Of a DNA stretch of 23,028 nucleotides, positions 5,687 through 14,868 are shown piece by piece (the first letter of the stretch is position 1; the number at the start of each line of letters is the position of its first letter). A program made the position numbers and the translations under genes. The stretch is from an uncultured Clostridia bacterium (GTDB taxonomy: Bacteria > Bacillota > Clostridia > Christensenellales > Borkfalkiaceae), in NCBI GenBank assembly GCA_958419945.1, contig CATZIC010000031.1, positions 1 to 23,028 on the forward strand, written 5' to 3'. Below the pieces are notes generated by a model. It saw only the letters and a program-made list of their open reading frames with translations, was not told where the DNA came from and made no database searches.

Positions 5687-8600
5687 ATGTTTGCGCACAA
5701 AGCAATAAAAAAGCCTACAAAACTTTCTATTGCTTCTCTGTCGGGCGGAATCGCTCTGCTTTTAGTACTCGCTATAGTACTAAACGTACTTTGTTTCACC
5801 GTTTTCGACTATAAGTTATCCGAATTATGGGGGTATACTCCTTCAAGTCTAAAAGGGGATACCCTCGGTGCGGATACCGAGTATTACAAAAGTAGCTTTC
5901 AAGGTCCTGCCGAATTATACGCTTATGAAGAAGAACTTTGCGCCGAGATAGCACAGGACGGAGCGGCCTTGCTTAAAAACGACGGGCTGCTCCCCCTCTC
6001 GGAGGGTACGCAACTTGATTTATACAGCGTATCTTCCGTAAATCTTATAAGCGGCGGTTCCGGTTCGGGCTCCGGCAGTTTCGAACTTACCGTAGATTTA
6101 AGGGAAGGCTTGGAACACGCAGGTTTTAAAGTAAACGAAGATCTCTGGAACTTCTACAAAAGCGGAGCCGGCAGCAGTTACAAAAGAGGAGTAGGCGTCG
6201 TAAATTACGGCAGAGGTTACCAATGGGAAATAGGTGAATGTCCGCTAAGCGTTATTAAAGCAAGCGGTGTTTTAGACGGCGTTGACGGCGAAAACAGCGT
6301 TGCAATGTTCGTTATTTCAAGAACGGGCGGCGAAGGCGGCGACGAACCGCGAGACATGGCGGAGTTCGGCGGACAAAGCGGCGAACACTATCTTGAACTT
6401 GACTCCGATGAAAGGGACGTAATCCGCTTCTTAGGCGAGACTTACAAAAACGTTATAATTTTGGTAAACTCAAATAACGCTTTCGAGCTTGGTTTTATAC
6501 GCGATACCGAAACTTACAAGAATATTACTGCCGTTATAAACTTCCCCGGTGCGGGAAGGACGGGTACGTACGGCCTTGGCTATATGCTTCGCGGCAAAGA
6601 TAAAGACGGTAAGGAAATTTCTCCTTCCGGCCACCTTGTCGACACCCTTTGTTACGACAACTTTTCCTCACCCGCCATGCAAAACTTCGGCGACGCCGCT
6701 TTTACAGACAAAAGCGGCAACGTGCTTATGTATTGGGGCGACGAACTAATGTACAGCAGCGGTCAGTACGGTAACGGCAAAAACGAGATTAACGAGGACG
6801 CAGGCAGATGTCCGTTTTACTTCGTAACCTATAACGAAGGCATTTACGTTGGCTACAAGTACTACGAAACACGGTACGAAGACTACCTTTTGGGCACGCC
6901 CGGTCTTGGTAACTACGATTACGCAAAGACGGTAACCTATCCTTTCGGTTTCGGACACTCTTATACCCGTTTCGAATGGCAAAACTATTCCGTAACAGGG
7001 CCTGACGAAGATGGCAATATGCAGGTAAACGTAACCGTCAAAAACGTAGGAGAACGGGCAGGCAAAGAAGTAGTTGAGGTGTACTATCAGGCGCCGTATA
7101 CGCAGTATGACAAAGATAACTATTTGGAAAAAGCTTCCGTAAATTTGGCGGGCTTTGCCAAAACAGATATTATTGCCGCAGGCGAAAGTCAAAAAGTAAC
7201 GATTACCGTAAACGTAAACGATTTTAGGTCCTACGACGAGTACGGCAAGGGCGGTTATCTGCTGGAAAAAGGCGACTACTACATAACCGCCGCCACCGAC
7301 GCACACACGGCAGTCAACAATATTGTAAAAGCAAAATGCACGGATACCGAAGTTTTGTCGAGAATTATCGAAACGGCTGAGGTTACCGGAGTTTCCTGCA
7401 ATGAAAGCAGTGCTTCGCTTGTCAAAAAGTATCACCAAGAACAAGATAAGGTATATGACGGCGTAAGCAATCTGTTTTCGGACGCTACTTTAATTGACCG
7501 TAGCGAATACCTTTCACGCAGTAATTGGTCGGAAATGGACAATTTGGGCTTAAGGTATGCAACATCACAGGCGACCGTGGAATGTCCGGGAGAGGGTAAA
7601 AACCCCTGGGGCAACACCCACCTTGCCGCTTGTTGCGAGATAGGCGGTAAACAGTTCAGAGCTGTCGTTCCGGATGATATTTTGCAAAAACTGACGTCTA
7701 CGGACTCTCTTATCGAGGAAAGTGCAAAATATCACGATTCCGTAGCCCCCGTATTAAATAAAGACAACGGTCTTGACTTGATTGATTTGCGCGGCGCATC
7801 CTACGACGATCCACGTTGGGATTTGCTTTTGGAACAGACCAACGTAAAGGAACTTGCTAAGGTTGTGTCACAGTGCGGCTATTGTTCGCCTGAAATGGAA
7901 TCGGTAAACAAGCCGAAAGCCATAGATTTGGACGGTCCCGCAGGACTAAATCAGATTGTGGAACACGGATCCTGGCCAATCGGCGACGGCTATCGCGCGA
8001 TGACCTGGGCAACCGAATATATGCTTGCATGCACCTGGGATACCGAACTTGCCCTCGAAATGGGCAGTAGCGTAGGCGAAGACAGTCTGTACGGTAAAGC
8101 TTCGGGCTGGTACGGACCCGGTATGAACCTTCACAGAACGCCGTTTGGCGGCCGTAACTTCGAGTACTATTCCGAAGACCCCTATTTAAGCGGAATGATG
8201 GGCAAAATGGAGGTTCAAGGAGCTAGCAGAAAGGGACTCTACGGTTTTATAAAGCATTTTGCGCTAAACGATCAGGAAACCCACAGAGACCAAAACGGTT
8301 TGGTAACTTTCAGTAATGAACAAGCCATGCGAGAGTTATATTTTAAACCATTTGAATTGACAATAAAAGATAACTATGTTACAATAAACTTTAATACTCC
8401 CGTAAGCGGCGACAACGGAACCACCGGCTACGAAATGAAAAAGACTACGGTTCCCGCTTGCACGGCGGTTATGTCCTCGTTTAACCGTATCGGGGCGACC
8501 TGGGCGGGAGGAAACTATAAACTTATTACGAAAGTCTTGCGTGAGGAATTCGGCTTTAAAGGTTTCGTTTTAAGCGACTACGACACCGGCAGTTATATGA

Positions 8601-8938
8601 TAAATAACACCAAACAAATGTTGGAAGCGGGCGGAGACGGCAAACTTAACGTTAACGGAAGCTTTAACGGTCTTCGTTCGGGAGAAGAGGTAAACGAAAA
8701 TATTTACTACTCCAAAAAAGCCGCTAAAAACATTCTGTATACAGTAGTCAACTCCAACGCAATGAACGGGTTTGTTCACGGCGTAAGATACGTACCGGGA
8801 ACGGCAATCTACAAATTCGTTTTGCTCGGAGTAGACCTTCTCGTACTTATCGGTATTGCGGTACTTGGTTGGCTTTTAGTAAAAAAATTAAAAATTTACA
8901 AAAAGTCGGGCGTAAGCGAAGCCGAATCCGAGACTTAA
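5687..8938 (+). CDS. Domain-swapped GH3 beta-glucosidase anchored by two membrane helices
   Basis: A 1083-residue glycoside hydrolase family 3 enzyme with its domains in reversed order. A positively charged N-terminus and membrane helix (about 18-40) come first. Next is the alpha/beta sandwich normally at the C-terminal side (about 70-360), with the acid/base motif GGEGGDEP and likely Glu216. A Fn3-like domain follows the PFGFGHSYTRF motif (about 419-540). The TIM-barrel domain is last (about 715-1000), with GRNFEYYSEDPYLSG, FIKHFALNDQE and the nucleophile motif LSDYD with Asp964. A second helix (about 1044-1065) is followed by a lysine-rich tail. Both ends are predicted inside and the catalytic part outside. 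The reversed order is known in some GH3 enzymes of Ruminococcus and Butyrivibrio. It probably hydrolyses gluco-oligosaccharides released by the GH16 enzyme. AGGAGG (5673-5678) overlaps the end of the upstream gene, giving close coupling. Confidence 0.9.
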   Translation: MFAHKAIKKPTKLSIASLSGGIALLLVLAIVLNVLCFTVFDYKLSELWGYTPSSLKGDTLGADTEYYKSSFQGPAELYAYEEELCAEIAQDGAALLKNDGLLPLSEGTQLDLYSVSSVNLISGGSGSGSGSFELTVDLREGLEHAGFKVNEDLWNFYKSGAGSSYKRGVGVVNYGRGYQWEIGECPLSVIKASGVLDGVDGENSVAMFVISRTGGEGGDEPRDMAEFGGQSGEHYLELDSDERDVIRFLGETYKNVIILVNSNNAFELGFIRDTETYKNITAVINFPGAGRTGTYGLGYMLRGKDKDGKEISPSGHLVDTLCYDNFSSPAMQNFGDAAFTDKSGNVLMYWGDELMYSSGQYGNGKNEINEDAGRCPFYFVTYNEGIYVGYKYYETRYEDYLLGTPGLGNYDYAKTVTYPFGFGHSYTRFEWQNYSVTGPDEDGNMQVNVTVKNVGERAGKEVVEVYYQAPYTQYDKDNYLEKASVNLAGFAKTDIIAAGESQKVTITVNVNDFRSYDEYGKGGYLLEKGDYYITAATDAHTAVNNIVKAKCTDTEVLSRIIETAEVTGVSCNESSASLVKKYHQEQDKVYDGVSNLFSDATLIDRSEYLSRSNWSEMDNLGLRYATSQATVECPGEGKNPWGNTHLAACCEIGGKQFRAVVPDDILQKLTSTDSLIEESAKYHDSVAPVLNKDNGLDLIDLRGASYDDPRWDLLLEQTNVKELAKVVSQCGYCSPEMESVNKPKAIDLDGPAGLNQIVEHGSWPIGDGYRAMTWATEYMLACTWDTELALEMGSSVGEDSLYGKASGWYGPGMNLHRTPFGGRNFEYYSEDPYLSGMMGKMEVQGASRKGLYGFIKHFALNDQETHRDQNGLVTFSNEQAMRELYFKPFELTIKDNYVTINFNTPVSGDNGTTGYEMKKTTVPACTAVMSSFNRIGATWAGGNYKLITKVLREEFGFKGFVLSDYDTGSYMINNTKQMLEAGGDGKLNVNGSFNGLRSGEEVNENIYYSKKAAKNILYTVVNSNAMNGFVHGVRYVPGTAIYKFVLLGVDLLVLIGIAVLGWLLVKKLKIYKKSGVSEAESET

Positions 8939-8973
8939 CAAGACGTTAAACAAGATAAAAATTCGGAGGAAAA

Positions 8974-10944
8974 ATGGCAAAAAAAAGCATATTGGAAAGC
9001 CCGCTACTTTCCACTAAAATCAAATCCGCCAATGCAAAATTGTTTCCCGAAGGCGCTATAGGCTACTTTTTGGGGCCAACGCTTGCATTGATTGCAAACT
9101 CTGTTTTGTCAAACTATTTCAACAAGTACATGACGGACGTACTTAACATGACCACGTGGGCGTCCTGGTTCTTTACCTGGCTGCCGGTAATTTCCGTCGT
9201 GTTCGTGGTTTTCGGCAACATTCTGGTGGGCCGTCTTATGAACAAAAGCCGCTCGAAAGCAGGCAAAGCAAGACCGCTACTACTTTTGTCGATACCGTTA
9301 AGCGTTTTGGCACTTTTGATACTGTTCGTGTTTTCCCCGTTTGCCAACGGCACGGGGGATAAAAGCAAGGAAATCCTCGCACTCGTAATGATTGCAATAG
9401 GTTACAACCTTTGGTTTGCCATTGCATATCCTTTCTACTACACGCCGCACGCGGGCCTTGTAAATCTTTCCACACGTAACGGTAAAGACAGATCGCTTCT
9501 TGCCACCATACAAAACGCAACGATGCTTGCGGCAATGGGGCTATGTACGATGATTTTGCCATTCTTTCTCAATTTGCTGTTCGTAAACCAAATGGATCCT
9601 ACAAAAATAGAGGGCGTTTTGGGCGTAGACTACTTTGCCCACTTTAACGCCGCAGGTCAAATCGACGGTTACGTAAACAGCTTCAATAACTTTATTCTCG
9701 ACCAAACGGCGTCATATAACCATTGGAAAATCTTCGTTTTGGCAATGATTGCGACGACTACTATCGGCGTGCTACTCGAATACTTCTTCACACGTGAACG
9801 CGTTACCGAAGAACAGATTGCGGGAAGCCTCGAGCAAAAAGTTGAAACCGTATCCATCAAAAAGCAGGCAAGAATCTGTTTAAAAGATAAGTATTGGTGG
9901 ATAATCATAGTTTTCTTCCTTCTGTATCAGTTTGGCGGAATGATAAAAAACGTTTCCCAGTTATATTTCTGCTCTGCGATGTTCGGCCAAGCGGACGCAA
10001 GCGGTAAACTCGTGTTTTCCACCTCGATAGGCGGAAGTTTCTCGGGAACAATCGCTATTTTAGGCTCCGTTCCCACAACTTTGGGAATGGTGGTAGCATG
10101 GCCTCTTTCCAACAAAATAGGAAAGGGTAAGGCGATTTTTGCGGGTGCAATTCTATCCGCAATCGGCGGCTTTATCGGGCTTATAGCCCCGGATAACTTC
10201 GCTTTGGTGTGTGTATCCTTTGCGGTTAAGGCATTCGGCTCCACGCCCGCAATGTACCTGTCTTTGGCGCTGCTTGCGGACGTTCTCGACCATCAGGAAG
10301 CCGTCCACGGCGTCCGTACCGACGGACTTACAATGACCATCTACGGCGCAATTATGGCGGGCATGACTGGTATTGCCACAGGCGTATTAAACCTTGTGTT
10401 AAGTTCTGCGGGGTATTCGCAGGACGCCGTTTCCAACCAAGCCCTTCAGGCGGCAATGCCTTGGGTGTTTATCGGTGCGGAAGCCATCTGCTACGCAGTA
10501 ATAGCACTCCTCTTCATCTTTATGGGTGTTGAAAAATTCTCCGCACTCGACCATAAGGCGATAGAAAAAGATCAACGCCAAAAGGCTGAAGAAGCGGGCG
10601 TAGAGTACGTTTCTCCGCAACAGCGTATGCAGGCGGAAGAGGAAAGCGCAACAAAAGCTTCCGAAGAAGAATTTTTGAAAGAACTCAAAATTAGGTGTCA
10701 AAAGAAGGGACTTGATTTTGCCAAAGAAGAGGCAGTCTATCAAGAAAAGCAGCGGAAAAAACGTCTTGCGGACTTGGAAAAGAAGAAACAGCAAGAACAG
10801 AAGAAAGCCGAAAAGGAAGAGGCGGCGCGCAAGGCTTATGAAGCGCTAAGCCCCGAGAAAAAGGCTTTAATAGAAAATAAACAAAAACTTATTTTGAAAC
10901 AATTCAACGATTTGCGTACGGCAAACAATAAAACAACGTTGTAA
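8974..10944 (+). CDS. GPH-family (MFS) sugar:cation symporter with charged C-terminal tail
   Basis: A 656-residue membrane transporter. Residues 1-519 contain about twelve hydrophobic segments and family features: YFNKYMTDVL in the first helices, an 'LVGRLMNKSRSKAGKARP' loop (about residues 88-105) typical of glycoside-pentoside-hexuronide symporters, and 'LADVLDHQEAVHGVRTDG' late in the domain. It would import di- or oligosaccharides with Na+ or H+. GPH proteins are usually 450-500 residues. Here the last 137 residues form a Lys/Glu/Ala-rich, helix-forming tail that is probably cytoplasmic and coiled-coil-like. GGAGGA (8965-8970) lies close before ATG, and the gap to the GH3 gene is 35 bases, so it belongs to the same operon. 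The substrate is inferred from its neighbours: gluco-oligosaccharides from beta-glucan. Confidence 0.9.
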   Translation: MAKKSILESPLLSTKIKSANAKLFPEGAIGYFLGPTLALIANSVLSNYFNKYMTDVLNMTTWASWFFTWLPVISVVFVVFGNILVGRLMNKSRSKAGKARPLLLLSIPLSVLALLILFVFSPFANGTGDKSKEILALVMIAIGYNLWFAIAYPFYYTPHAGLVNLSTRNGKDRSLLATIQNATMLAAMGLCTMILPFFLNLLFVNQMDPTKIEGVLGVDYFAHFNAAGQIDGYVNSFNNFILDQTASYNHWKIFVLAMIATTTIGVLLEYFFTRERVTEEQIAGSLEQKVETVSIKKQARICLKDKYWWIIIVFFLLYQFGGMIKNVSQLYFCSAMFGQADASGKLVFSTSIGGSFSGTIAILGSVPTTLGMVVAWPLSNKIGKGKAIFAGAILSAIGGFIGLIAPDNFALVCVSFAVKAFGSTPAMYLSLALLADVLDHQEAVHGVRTDGLTMTIYGAIMAGMTGIATGVLNLVLSSAGYSQDAVSNQALQAAMPWVFIGAEAICYAVIALLFIFMGVEKFSALDHKAIEKDQRQKAEEAGVEYVSPQQRMQAEEESATKASEEEFLKELKIRCQKKGLDFAKEEAVYQEKQRKKRLADLEKKKQQEQKKAEKEEAARKAYEALSPEKKALIENKQKLILKQFNDLRTANNKTTL

Positions 10945-10971
10945 TATTAAAGTCGTTGCGCATACTTTCCG

Positions 10972-11006
10972 AATACCTCTGAATATATGAGATATTCAGG
11001 CGTATT
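10972..11006. promoter_or_regulatory. Dyad symmetry between transporter and GH3 genes
   Basis: CTGAATAT (10979-10986) pairs perfectly with ATATTCAG (10992-10999) around a 5-base centre, and AATAC (10972-10976) with GTATT (11002-11006) extends it outward. Only a weak T-rich stretch follows. It could be an operator, a weak terminator or an RNA processing hairpin in the 130-base gap before the cytoplasmic GH3 gene. No convincing promoter was found in this gap. Confidence 0.5.
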
Positions 11007-11074
11007 TTATCGGAATTATAAGAGATATTTAGACACATCACATAGGTTTTTAAAGCTTTATATAAAGGTGCAAC

Positions 11075-13477
11075 ATGAAACATCAGGATATAATTTCAAA
11101 ACTTACAAATCGTCAAAAAGCGGATTTGCTTTCCGGAAGGGATTTTTGGTCCACCCTTTCTATAGAAGAGTTGGGGCTTCCTTCCGCCTACCTTTCCGAC
11201 GGTCCGCACGGACTGAGGAAGCAAGCGGCTAAGTCCGACCATTTGGGGCTTAATCAATCCATACCCGCAACCTGCTTTCCGACTGCCGCCACAATGGCGA
11301 ACAGTTGGAACGTAGAACTCGGTGAAAAGCTTGGTGAAACTCTCGGTGAAGAGGCTGTTTCTCAACACGTAAACGTTATTTTGGGGCCGGGGCTTAATAT
11401 AAAGCGTAATCCACGCTGCGGAAGAAACTTCGAGTATTTTTCCGAGGACCCGTATTTAGCCGGCAAAATGGCGGCGGCGTATTGCCGTGGAATTCAGTCA
11501 AACGGTGTGTCTTCCTGCGTAAAGCATTTTGCGGCAAACAATCAGGAATTACGCCGTATGGCAAGCAACAGCGTGGTGGACGAGCGTACTTTGCGTGAAA
11601 TTTATCTTACCGGTTTCGAAATAGCCGTAAAGGAAGGCAAAACTCAAATGCTTATGACTTCCTATAACAAGGTAAACGGCGAATACGCAAACGAAAACGA
11701 GCATTTGCTTAAAGATATCTTGCGTAATGAATGGGGTTATGACGGCGTTGTGGTCTCCGATTGGGCGGGCTGTAACGACCGTGTTCTCGGCGTAAAATGC
11801 GGAAGCGATCTGGAAATGCCTTCCTGCAAGTACGGCAACGACGAGGTTTACGAGGCTTTGGAAAACGGAACTTTGGACCAAAAGTACGTGGACGAATGTC
11901 TAGATAGGCTTATAGATTTCGTACTTCGCACCGATAAAGTCGTGTCTAACGAAAAGCCGTTCGACGTAGAAGCCCACCACAAAGTAGCGCTTAAATGCGC
12001 GGAAGAAAGTATTGTACTACTTAAAAACGACGGCGTATTGCCCCTTAATGGAGATGAAAACCTTCTTATCGTTGGCGATTTTGCCAAAAATCCGAGATAT
12101 CAGGGCGCAGGCAGTTCCATCGTAAACCCAACAAAGAAAGATACCTTTATAGAGTGTCTTGAAGAAAGCGGCTTAAAGTTTAGTTACACCGAAGGCTTCC
12201 ACCGCTATGGCAAGAAAAAATCGGGCTTAGCGAAAAAGGCTTTGGAGATGGCAAAAACCGCCGACAAAATTATCTTCTTTGCCGGTCTTGACGAAGTTAC
12301 CGAAGCAGAAGGTCTTGACAGGGCCGACATAAAACTTCCGCAAGTTCAAATGGAACTTTTGGGACAACTTATTGAATTAAACAAACCCGTAATAGTGGTT
12401 CTTTCATGCGGCAGTGCCGTAGAACTTGACAAAATAAACGACGCCCAAGCGATAGTACACGGCTATTTGGGCGGACAGGCGGGCGCACGTGCCATGCTGA
12501 ACGTTTTGACGGGCGCGGTAAACCCAAGCGGAAAACTTTCCGAAAGTTTGCCGTATAGGTACGAGGATTGTTCCTCCGCACCTTATTTTCCCGGACTATA
12601 TAACACCGTGGAATACAGAGAAGGTTTGTTTGTGGGCTACCGCTACTACGACACAGCAAACGTTAAGGTGAATTTCCCGTTCGGGTTCGGTCTTTCTTAT
12701 ACGACTTTCGGCTACTCCGATATTTCTGTAACCGAAAAGGGCGTGGAATTTACCCTTGAAAACACGGGTAGTGTCGCCGGTTCGGAAATAGCGCAAGTTT
12801 ACGTAGGCAAACAAAATTCCGCTATTCCGCGCGCTAAAAAGGAACTTAAAGGCTTTAAAAAGGTATATCTTGACGTGGGCGAAAGTAAGCGTGTGTTTAT
12901 ACCCTTCGACGATAAATCCTTCCGCTTTTTCAACGTTAAAACCAATAAGTGGGAAACAGAAGGGGGAGAGTATCAAATTTACGTCGGCGCCTCGGTTGCG
13001 GATATAAAATTGCAAGATACGTATTCCGTGCAAAGTACCACGGAAATTTTGCCCTATCAGGGAATTGATCTCGGCGGCTATTTATCGGGCGATATAAAAA
13101 ATATCGACGACAAAACCTTTGAGACCATTTTGGGAAGGGAAATCCCGCAAAGCGGTTATACTTTCTATAAGAAAAACCGTATGGTAATTCACCAAAACTG
13201 CACGGTGAACGATTTAAGGTATTCCAAGCGCTGGATAGGGCGTTTCGTTTCCGCCGTTATGCGTTTCGTGCGTAATGCGATGGCCTTTTTCGGCAACAAA
13301 ACGGGGGCAAACACCCTTACGATGGGGGTAATACACCAACCCGTAAGAGGCATTGCAAAGTTCGGCGGAATGAACGGCAGGCAGCTTAACGGCCTTCTTA
13401 TGATGTTTAACGGCCATTTCTTTAAGGGACTTGGCATGGTAATTTTCAAAAATAAAAAACCTAAAGATAAAAAATAA
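11075..13477 (+). CDS. Cytoplasmic GH3 beta-glucosidase
   Basis: An 800-residue family 3 glycoside hydrolase in the usual domain order with no signal peptide, so it acts in the cytoplasm on imported oligosaccharides. Seen directly: the LSDGPHGLR segment near 41-49, GRNFEYFSEDPYLAG, CVKHFAANNQE, and nucleophile motif VVSDWAG with Asp229 in the TIM barrel (about 1-300). The sandwich domain (about 310-530) has ALLKND-like IVLLKNDGVLPL and the acid/base motif TEAEGLDR with likely Glu412. The Fn3-like domain (about 535-650) starts at PFGFGLSYTTF. A further extension of about 130 residues (670-800) has amphipathic helices and a basic end (KNKKPKDKK). The ribosome binding site AAAGGTG is close (4 bases) to ATG. 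It probably releases glucose from beta-linked oligosaccharides, completing the pathway begun by the GH16 and membrane GH3 enzymes. Confidence 0.93.
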   Translation: MKHQDIISKLTNRQKADLLSGRDFWSTLSIEELGLPSAYLSDGPHGLRKQAAKSDHLGLNQSIPATCFPTAATMANSWNVELGEKLGETLGEEAVSQHVNVILGPGLNIKRNPRCGRNFEYFSEDPYLAGKMAAAYCRGIQSNGVSSCVKHFAANNQELRRMASNSVVDERTLREIYLTGFEIAVKEGKTQMLMTSYNKVNGEYANENEHLLKDILRNEWGYDGVVVSDWAGCNDRVLGVKCGSDLEMPSCKYGNDEVYEALENGTLDQKYVDECLDRLIDFVLRTDKVVSNEKPFDVEAHHKVALKCAEESIVLLKNDGVLPLNGDENLLIVGDFAKNPRYQGAGSSIVNPTKKDTFIECLEESGLKFSYTEGFHRYGKKKSGLAKKALEMAKTADKIIFFAGLDEVTEAEGLDRADIKLPQVQMELLGQLIELNKPVIVVLSCGSAVELDKINDAQAIVHGYLGGQAGARAMLNVLTGAVNPSGKLSESLPYRYEDCSSAPYFPGLYNTVEYREGLFVGYRYYDTANVKVNFPFGFGLSYTTFGYSDISVTEKGVEFTLENTGSVAGSEIAQVYVGKQNSAIPRAKKELKGFKKVYLDVGESKRVFIPFDDKSFRFFNVKTNKWETEGGEYQIYVGASVADIKLQDTYSVQSTTEILPYQGIDLGGYLSGDIKNIDDKTFETILGREIPQSGYTFYKKNRMVIHQNCTVNDLRYSKRWIGRFVSAVMRFVRNAMAFFGNKTGANTLTMGVIHQPVRGIAKFGGMNGRQLNGLLMMFNGHFFKGLGMVIFKNKKPKDKK

Positions 13478-13510
13478 AGTTAATCGGCTTTAAAAAATTG
13501 GCAATAAATA

Positions 13511-14593
13511 ATGAATTACGATTTTTTAATAGTAGGCGCAGGGCTTTTTGGCAGTGTGTTTGCAAGAAAACTGACGGATAAGGGCAAAAAATGTTTGCTA
13601 ATCGACAAACGCCCCTTTATAGGCGGCAACTGCTATACCGAGCGTGAAGGCGAAATTATCGTACACAAGTACGGCGCACATATTTTCCATACGTCTGACG
13701 AGGAAGTGTGGGGGTACGTAAACAAATTTGCAAAATTTTTGCCCTTTATCAACAGTCCTTTGGCAAACTTTGACGGTAAAATTTACAATTTACCTTTCAA
13801 TATGAACACTTTTAATCAGCTTTGGGGTGTTACTACGCCCGAAGAGGCAAGAGAAAAAATCCAAAGTCAACGGGTTTATTGTGAATCGCCGAAAAACGTG
13901 GAAGAGCAGGCGCTGTCTTTGGTTGGTACGGACGTTTACCAAACTTTAATCAAGGGTTACACCGAAAAGCAGTGGGGCCGCCCGACAACGGAATTACCGG
14001 CATTTATAATAAAGCGTTTGCCCATAAGGTTTACCTACGACAACAACTATTTTAACGACGTATATCAAGGGATTCCCGAAGAGGGCTACACAAAGCTTGT
14101 GGAAAACCTGCTTAGCGGTATAGAAGTCAGACTTAAAACTTCCTATAACGACTTTTTAGGCGGCCGGGATACCGCAACGAAAGTGCTATACACAGGCGCT
14201 ATAGACGAATTTTTCAACTTTTGCTATGGTGAATTAGAATATCGCACTTTGCGATTTGAAAGTGAAAAATTGCAGACGGACGATTTCCAAGGCAATGCGG
14301 TTGTAAACTACACGTCTACAAAAGTACCGTACACCCGCATAATCGAGCACAAGCATTTTGCAAAAACCGACTGCCCCTATACCGTTATCACAAGGGAATA
14401 CCCTTGCACGTGGAAAAGCGGGGATGAGCCATATTACCCCATAAATAACGAGAAAAACAACGCTTTATATGAAAAATACGCCGAGCTTGCGAAAACGAGC
14501 GGCGTGATTTTCGGCGGAAGACTTGGGCAATATAAGTATTTCGATATGGACAAAACCGTTCGCGCGGCGTTGGATTTAGCAAAAGAGTTTTAA
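13511..14593 (+). CDS. glf: UDP-galactopyranose mutase
   Basis: A 360-residue flavoenzyme that interconverts UDP-galactopyranose and UDP-galactofuranose, the donor for galactofuranose in surface glycans. The N-terminal FAD-binding motif GAGLFGSVFARKL lies near residues 8-20. Also seen are the family signatures FIGGNCYTE, KYGAHIFHT, a GYTEKQWGR segment, YGELEYRTLRFE, and VPYTRIIEHKHF. Length is normal for bacterial enzymes (about 360-390). It starts 33 bases after the GH3 gene with no terminator between them, so read-through from the glucan operon is possible. No clear Shine-Dalgarno sequence is visible before ATG 13511, which suggests weak or coupled translation. The job is unrelated to glucan breakdown unless the glycan made here uses the same sugars. 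Confidence 0.95.
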   Translation: MNYDFLIVGAGLFGSVFARKLTDKGKKCLLIDKRPFIGGNCYTEREGEIIVHKYGAHIFHTSDEEVWGYVNKFAKFLPFINSPLANFDGKIYNLPFNMNTFNQLWGVTTPEEAREKIQSQRVYCESPKNVEEQALSLVGTDVYQTLIKGYTEKQWGRPTTELPAFIIKRLPIRFTYDNNYFNDVYQGIPEEGYTKLVENLLSGIEVRLKTSYNDFLGGRDTATKVLYTGAIDEFFNFCYGELEYRTLRFESEKLQTDDFQGNAVVNYTSTKVPYTRIIEHKHFAKTDCPYTVITREYPCTWKSGDEPYYPINNEKNNALYEKYAELAKTSGVIFGGRLGQYKYFDMDKTVRAALDLAKEF

Positions 14594-14624
14594 ATTTTCG
14601 CGCGGGCGACATTTGACGCCATAT

Positions 14625-14685
14625 GTAGCAAATGGAGCTGTAGGCGACTGCGGGCTTTGGGAGTGTCGTTAGCATGCGAACTCTT
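14625..14685. repeat. Diverged interspersed repeat unit
   Basis: A segment with GGAGCTG...CTG...GGGAGTGTCGTT resembles the right part of the cleaner repeat at 14793-14868 (GGAGCTG...CTG...TGTCGTT). It appears to be a degraded copy. The assignment rests on short shared words only. Confidence 0.4.
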
Positions 14686-14686
14686 C

Positions 14687-14722
14687 CGTCATTGCGAGGC
14701 AACTCGTTGCCGTGGCAATCCA
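14687..14722. repeat. REP-like palindrome (GTCATTGCGAGG type)
   Basis: GGCAAC (14698-14703) pairs with GTTGCC (14706-14711), and ATTGC (14691-14695) with GCAAT (14715-14719). The 'GTCATTGCGAGG...GGCAATCC' pattern matches a class of short palindromic interspersed repeats seen in many bacterial genomes. It is non-coding. Confidence 0.7.
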
Positions 14723-14792
14723 GAAACCCAAGCAGGAAAATTCTCAAAAGTGGGGCTATAAGCCGATTATCGAGCATTTTATATAATATTTT

Positions 14793-14868
14793 AATCCTTG
14801 TATGGCTCCTTTGTGCAAAGGGAGCTGGCACGTAAGTGCCTGAAGGATTGTCGTTCCCGCAAAGGAAC
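14793..14868. repeat. Cloverleaf-shaped palindromic repeat
   Basis: Outer arms AATCCTT (14793-14799) and AAGGATT (14843-14849) enclose two hairpins: a GGCTCC/GGGAGC arm with a short loop (about 14803-14826), and a perfect GGCAC/GTGCC stem (14827-14840) with a GTAA loop. A further GTTCC/GGAAC hairpin follows at 14853-14868. This three-way-junction pattern is like common intergenic repeats in gut Bacillota. The rest of 14594-15057 holds no gene. Confidence 0.7.

Noticed and set aside
10987..11232. 81-codon plus-strand frame at the start of the cytoplasmic GH3 gene
   Set aside because: It starts inside a dyad, overlaps the GH3 coding region in another frame, and has no ribosome binding site.
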